Under the pieces are notes generated by a model. It saw nothing but the letters and a program-made list of their open reading frames with translations, was not told the origin of the DNA and ran no database searches. The position numbers and the translations under genes are program-made. 64,000 bases of DNA, from contig OZ234495.1 in NCBI GenBank assembly GCA_965153455.1, forward strand, positions 19,712,875-19,776,874, in the 5' to 3' direction. Every line of letters starts with the position of its first letter. Positions within the stretch are counted from its first letter, which is position 1. The DNA comes from Sphagnum compactum. Taxonomy: Eukaryota > Bryophyta > Sphagnopsida > Sphagnales. Below, piece by piece: positions 60,370 to 64,000 of the stretch.

Positions 60370-61780
60370 TGCATAGTTTCAGCCAGATTGCAAATGAGCA
60401 TGTCGGCCCACTCTTCATCACTAAACTTCTGCATATAAAAATAAATCATTACCTTCCAACAAGGATTTTGCATTTTTGTGTTGGTGGCAAAAACCATTTG
60501 TGTTAATCTTGCAATTTAGGTTTGATCAACTATTTGGTGTGTCTATCAAATGACTAAATCCAATGGAATAAACAAGTGCACTCCTTACCAACCATTTTAA
60601 TGGAAGAATCCCCAAAACCATAAACAATTATAACAACATTCCAATTGGCTTGTGCACTATCAGCATGAATCCCTTAAAATTTGGTTTTGGAAACTCATTC
60701 TTCACCATCATCTTATTATACTTTGTTCACATGATTTGCTGAGCTTCGGTATCCTTAGACTACATGTCACAAATTGCAATGGTCATCACTTTATAGTAAG
60801 TAAGATCATACACATGATAAGCCATAGTTGTCCAACCAACAATGCACTTCACATGATCAAACATGATCCAAGTGTTGTGCAAATCCCATGTAGGTTGCAT
60901 TCGCATGACGAGGTTTGCTCCACTCCCCACACCATTTATCAACATTTTGAAAATGAAAACATTGTCCTACAACTTGTCCTAGGAAGCAACACTTTTGAAT
61001 GTAGTCATAACAACTTTTGGACTTTCCTTCAAGGATGCTATCAATATAGCCACACCCTGAATGATGCTTGAAAGTAGCAACTCGGTTACAAATGTTGGGT
61101 GAATTCAGTTTAGAAAATTTATCTTGGATCTACTTTAGCTGTTCGTCCTTCAAAAGCTCCACATGGCCATCACCACTATCATTGAATGAATGCGTAACCA
61201 AGAACGTCTTGCTAACACTTATTGAAATTGTAAATATTCACATCAGGCATGCGATTGACCTCCTCTACAATCAACCTTTTAATCTCATCCATAGATACCC
61301 TTCACTTGCCATTCGCCACATGATGTTTGTGGAGCCAAAGATGAATCATTATTCTTGAGATTAATTGGAGTCTATGCACAACATTATAAATTTGTCCATT
61401 ACAATCCACGACATAGAGAGGAAGAACATGACATAATTTGGATGCAAAGGAGGAATCGGATGGAAATAATGCAATTTGGCCTACGACTGGAATATGTGTG
61501 CACTTGTCACACAAGAAGATTTCATTGTGAAAAGAAGTGCGCACAAACTTCTCATAGTTTTTTTACACACACCATAAGTGACCCAAGCAACAAGCCCTCC
61601 TAAAGCTAAGCCCAAAACTATTTTTTATATTAGTTATGATCACCTTGCACCAAGCATGGCCATTGTACTTTCTATCCATGCATTTGCGAAGGCTTGTGAA
61701 CAATCAAAAGCATGGGTGGCTTGAAAATGACATCTCCATCGAAAGCAATCGACAAGAACCAAATTTTTTAAAGAGGTATC
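60370..61780 (-). pseudogene. Decayed transposon-like protein gene (copy C)
   Basis: Duplicate of the relic at 8,590-9,990, with the MQPTWDLHNTWIMFDHVK piece at 60,760-60,945. A one-base loss near 60,665 changes the frame in the GFMADSAQANWN part. Confidence 0.42.
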
Positions 61781-62119
61781 TTGCTATATTCCAAATTTCG
61801 TAATTCGTTGGGGGTATGTCGAGGCAACGCCATAACACGAAGGCAAGAAATATTAGATTAAATATTGCCAGCCGGGTTGTAAGGTTGTGGTGAATGTGGG
61901 GCAATAGATTGAAAAATCACTATTGGTGGTTTCAACGAAGAAGGAAACGCTAAAAAAAAAAGGCCAATATGTGACCAACGCATTTATAAACTACCTGCGA
62001 CTATTTGGTTTTGCAACTAAATTTTTGCCTTTTACGACTAATGTGACATCGTGCTAACATCAACTGAATCACCTACAATTTAGTTACAACTAGCCTGTAA
62101 CTAAATTGGTTTACATCTA

Positions 62120-63750
62120 CATATGGGTTAGATTTATCATCCAATAATAACCATTTAAAATCCCATTAATCACAAACGAAGTGCTGCTTAATCACAATTG
62201 ACATATGTATATATACATCAATTATAATAGTTATTTGATTTATGAATAAACTTCATATTCATAAATTTTAATTTATATTTCAAATTAGCATTCAAAATTT
62301 TCATACTATTTTTATTTTAATTAAAATCATTGATAAGATTATTGTAATTATATTAATTCATTACATTAAATTATTTATAATTTAAAATATTGACTATTCC
62401 AACATATAATATTATACTAAATATTTTTATATTTTAAATAAAAATAAATTATTTTAATTAATGTATAATTACTATAAAATCATAATAATTAGTTTACTTA
62501 TACATTAATTACTATAAACACATAATTTATAATTCAGCTTAATTATACATAATTTTCATTTTTAATATTTAAAAAAATTAAAATATTTCCAATATAATTA
62601 AATGAATTAATTTAAATTTTATAATTATAAGGATTACATTCCAGTATACTAGAATGTCTAATTATGTATTGATTATAATATATTATTGTTTGTTTTGTCA
62701 TAATATTTTAGAATAATTTTACTGAAATTTTAAAATAATTATAATAAATTATTTTACTTAGTATTTTTACTGCTTATTTAAAACGAATAAATAATATTAT
62801 AACATTAATTTTCACATGAACTAGAATGATAGTTCCTAACCATAAAAAATAACTATTGTATCCACAACACTTATGTTTTAATAATAATAATAAAATTTCA
62901 GATCCTAGTTGAAAACTTATGTCTTGTAATAAGATTTTTATTTAAAATTTTTATAATAATCTTAAAATAATGAGAAAAGTTGATGTAATTCCTATATTTA
63001 AAAACAAATATACACTATATAATTGTATGTATTACTCATTATTTACTTACTTACAGTAAATTGTTAATATAAAAACATAAAATTTTATATTAATATTCAA
63101 TATTCTATAGTAACACAAAATCGGTGTTAAATCATTGTAATATTTAATTTATTTGTAAGTTAAAATTACAATACTTGCATAATTAATTTATAATCAAAAT
63201 TTATTATTATTATCTATAAATTATAAATTTAATTCTTATTTAATTTTTTAGAATAATCATAATTTAATTAAAATAATTAATGTTATGACCATAACTACAT
63301 GGATTATAATAATAGTGTTTTTTAGTATAATAATTAAATTATTTTTACATTAATTATATTATCTATAAGTCGACCAGATTTTTAAAATAAAAAAATATTT
63401 TAAAATATTTTAATTAATGAATTACTTATGAATTATGTATTAACAAGTTGTGAATAATTAAATAACTAGTTAGTTAAATATTTAAAAAGTTATTAGTTAT
63501 TTAAATAGTTGGTAATGAATACTTAATATTTGTAGTGTATAGTCTATATTTTAAATATATGTTAAATTTAATCATTATTATTAAATGATTATTTAATTAT
63601 CGAATGAGCCATTTATTTGAATTGTTTAAAAATATAAAAACTAAGAAAAAAATGCATGAAATTTTTTTTGAAGTTACAACTTAGTTTGTGAAGAAGTTGT
63701 AACTTCAAAACTTATCCCATATTATTTGTTTTTCATTCCTAGTTTGAACA
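62120..63750. other. Extremely AT-rich island (copy C)
   Basis: Duplicate of 10,330-11,960, with small insertions such as an extra AATTAAAATAATTAA-like stretch near 63,260. No gene is present. Confidence 0.8.
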
Positions 63751-64000
63751 CTATATAAACAAGGAGTGTGGTCATTGAATTTCACATTAAAAAATGTGTG
63801 CACATGGGATGAACTTTTCAAAAGGCTTAACCAAAAACGAAAAGGAAAATTATGCACAATTTTAAACTATTTATTTCCCCACCCTACTTATCTACCTAAT
63901 TAAGTAGGTGCTTAGTTTGAACTACCCACTTAGGTTGACCTATGTACCTACCTACTTATGTACCTATCTATATGAGTAGGTATTTAGCTTAGGAAGGTAG

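Larger units (their letters stand above)
54720..64000. repeat. Segmental duplication, copy C
   Basis: Matches copy A from the middle of receptor exon 2 onward and runs off the right edge, where it corresponds to about 12,190 in A. It lacks the leader, exon 1, intron 1 and the membrane helix. It agrees with B at several exon 2 and exon 5 positions but, unlike B, carries the AT-rich island. Confidence 0.95.

Noticed and set aside
1-64000. CRISPR arrays, bacterial-type operons, tRNA or rRNA genes
   Set aside because: None was seen. Repeats here are tandem and unspaced, and the genes are spliced.

Overview
The window is nuclear DNA of a land plant, probably a bryophyte. It is AT-rich, the genes are split by GT-AG introns, and decayed retrotransposons and DNA transposons fill the space between genes. 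The best clue to lineage is the pairing of a kinase with a long helical N-terminus and a SERAC1-like alpha/beta-hydrolase. These two modules are known as N-terminal domains of bryophyte NBS-LRR immune receptors (PNL and HNL classes). The exact organism cannot be named from the sequence alone.

The backbone is a dispersed segmental triplication. Copy A spans 1 to about 12,200 and starts beyond the left edge. Copy B spans about 27,988 to 37,010. Copy C spans 54,720 to the right edge. Intact copy A encodes an unusual protein of about 506 residues: signal peptide, two hevein-type chitin-binding domains, one membrane helix, and a cytoplasmic SERAC1-like alpha/beta-hydrolase in five exons with matching splice phases. 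Copy B is nearly identical, but a three-base change makes a stop inside the second hevein domain, leaving a 117-residue secreted-type product. Copy C has lost the signal peptide, hevein and membrane parts. A kinase gene (start 52,823) reads through a chimeric exon, in frame, into the hydrolase exons, giving a kinase-hydrolase fusion model of about 926 residues. One extra G near 54,280 breaks the kinase frame at residue 491.

The kinase and hevein genes also share a related untranslated leader, so they look like versions of one gene with the sensing/signalling module exchanged. The leaders carry a repeated box C/D-like element with a constant 55-nt spacing. Between copies A and B, substitutions cluster in the chitin-binding domains and change ligand-contact positions, while the adjacent 255-bp intron looks identical.

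Region by region: 1-2,964 leader of copy A; 2,965-6,894 receptor gene; 7,100-12,660 shared downstream block with low-complexity repeats, a transposase-like relic and a very AT-rich island; 13,490-15,085 ClpD/ERD1-like pseudogene (minus); 15,290-15,980 Ty3/gypsy relic; 18,990-20,085 tandem repeats; 22,600-23,110 unassigned minus-strand relic; 26,330-30,953 promoter and leader of copy B; 30,954-34,799 copy B gene; 37,250-38,150 repeat-derived block; 38,250-39,800 PIF/Harbinger relic; 40,690-41,760 chromodomain gypsy relic (minus); 44,000-49,700 minisatellites and apparently empty sequence; 50,940-57,939 kinase-hydrolase fusion; 57,940-64,000 rest of copy C.
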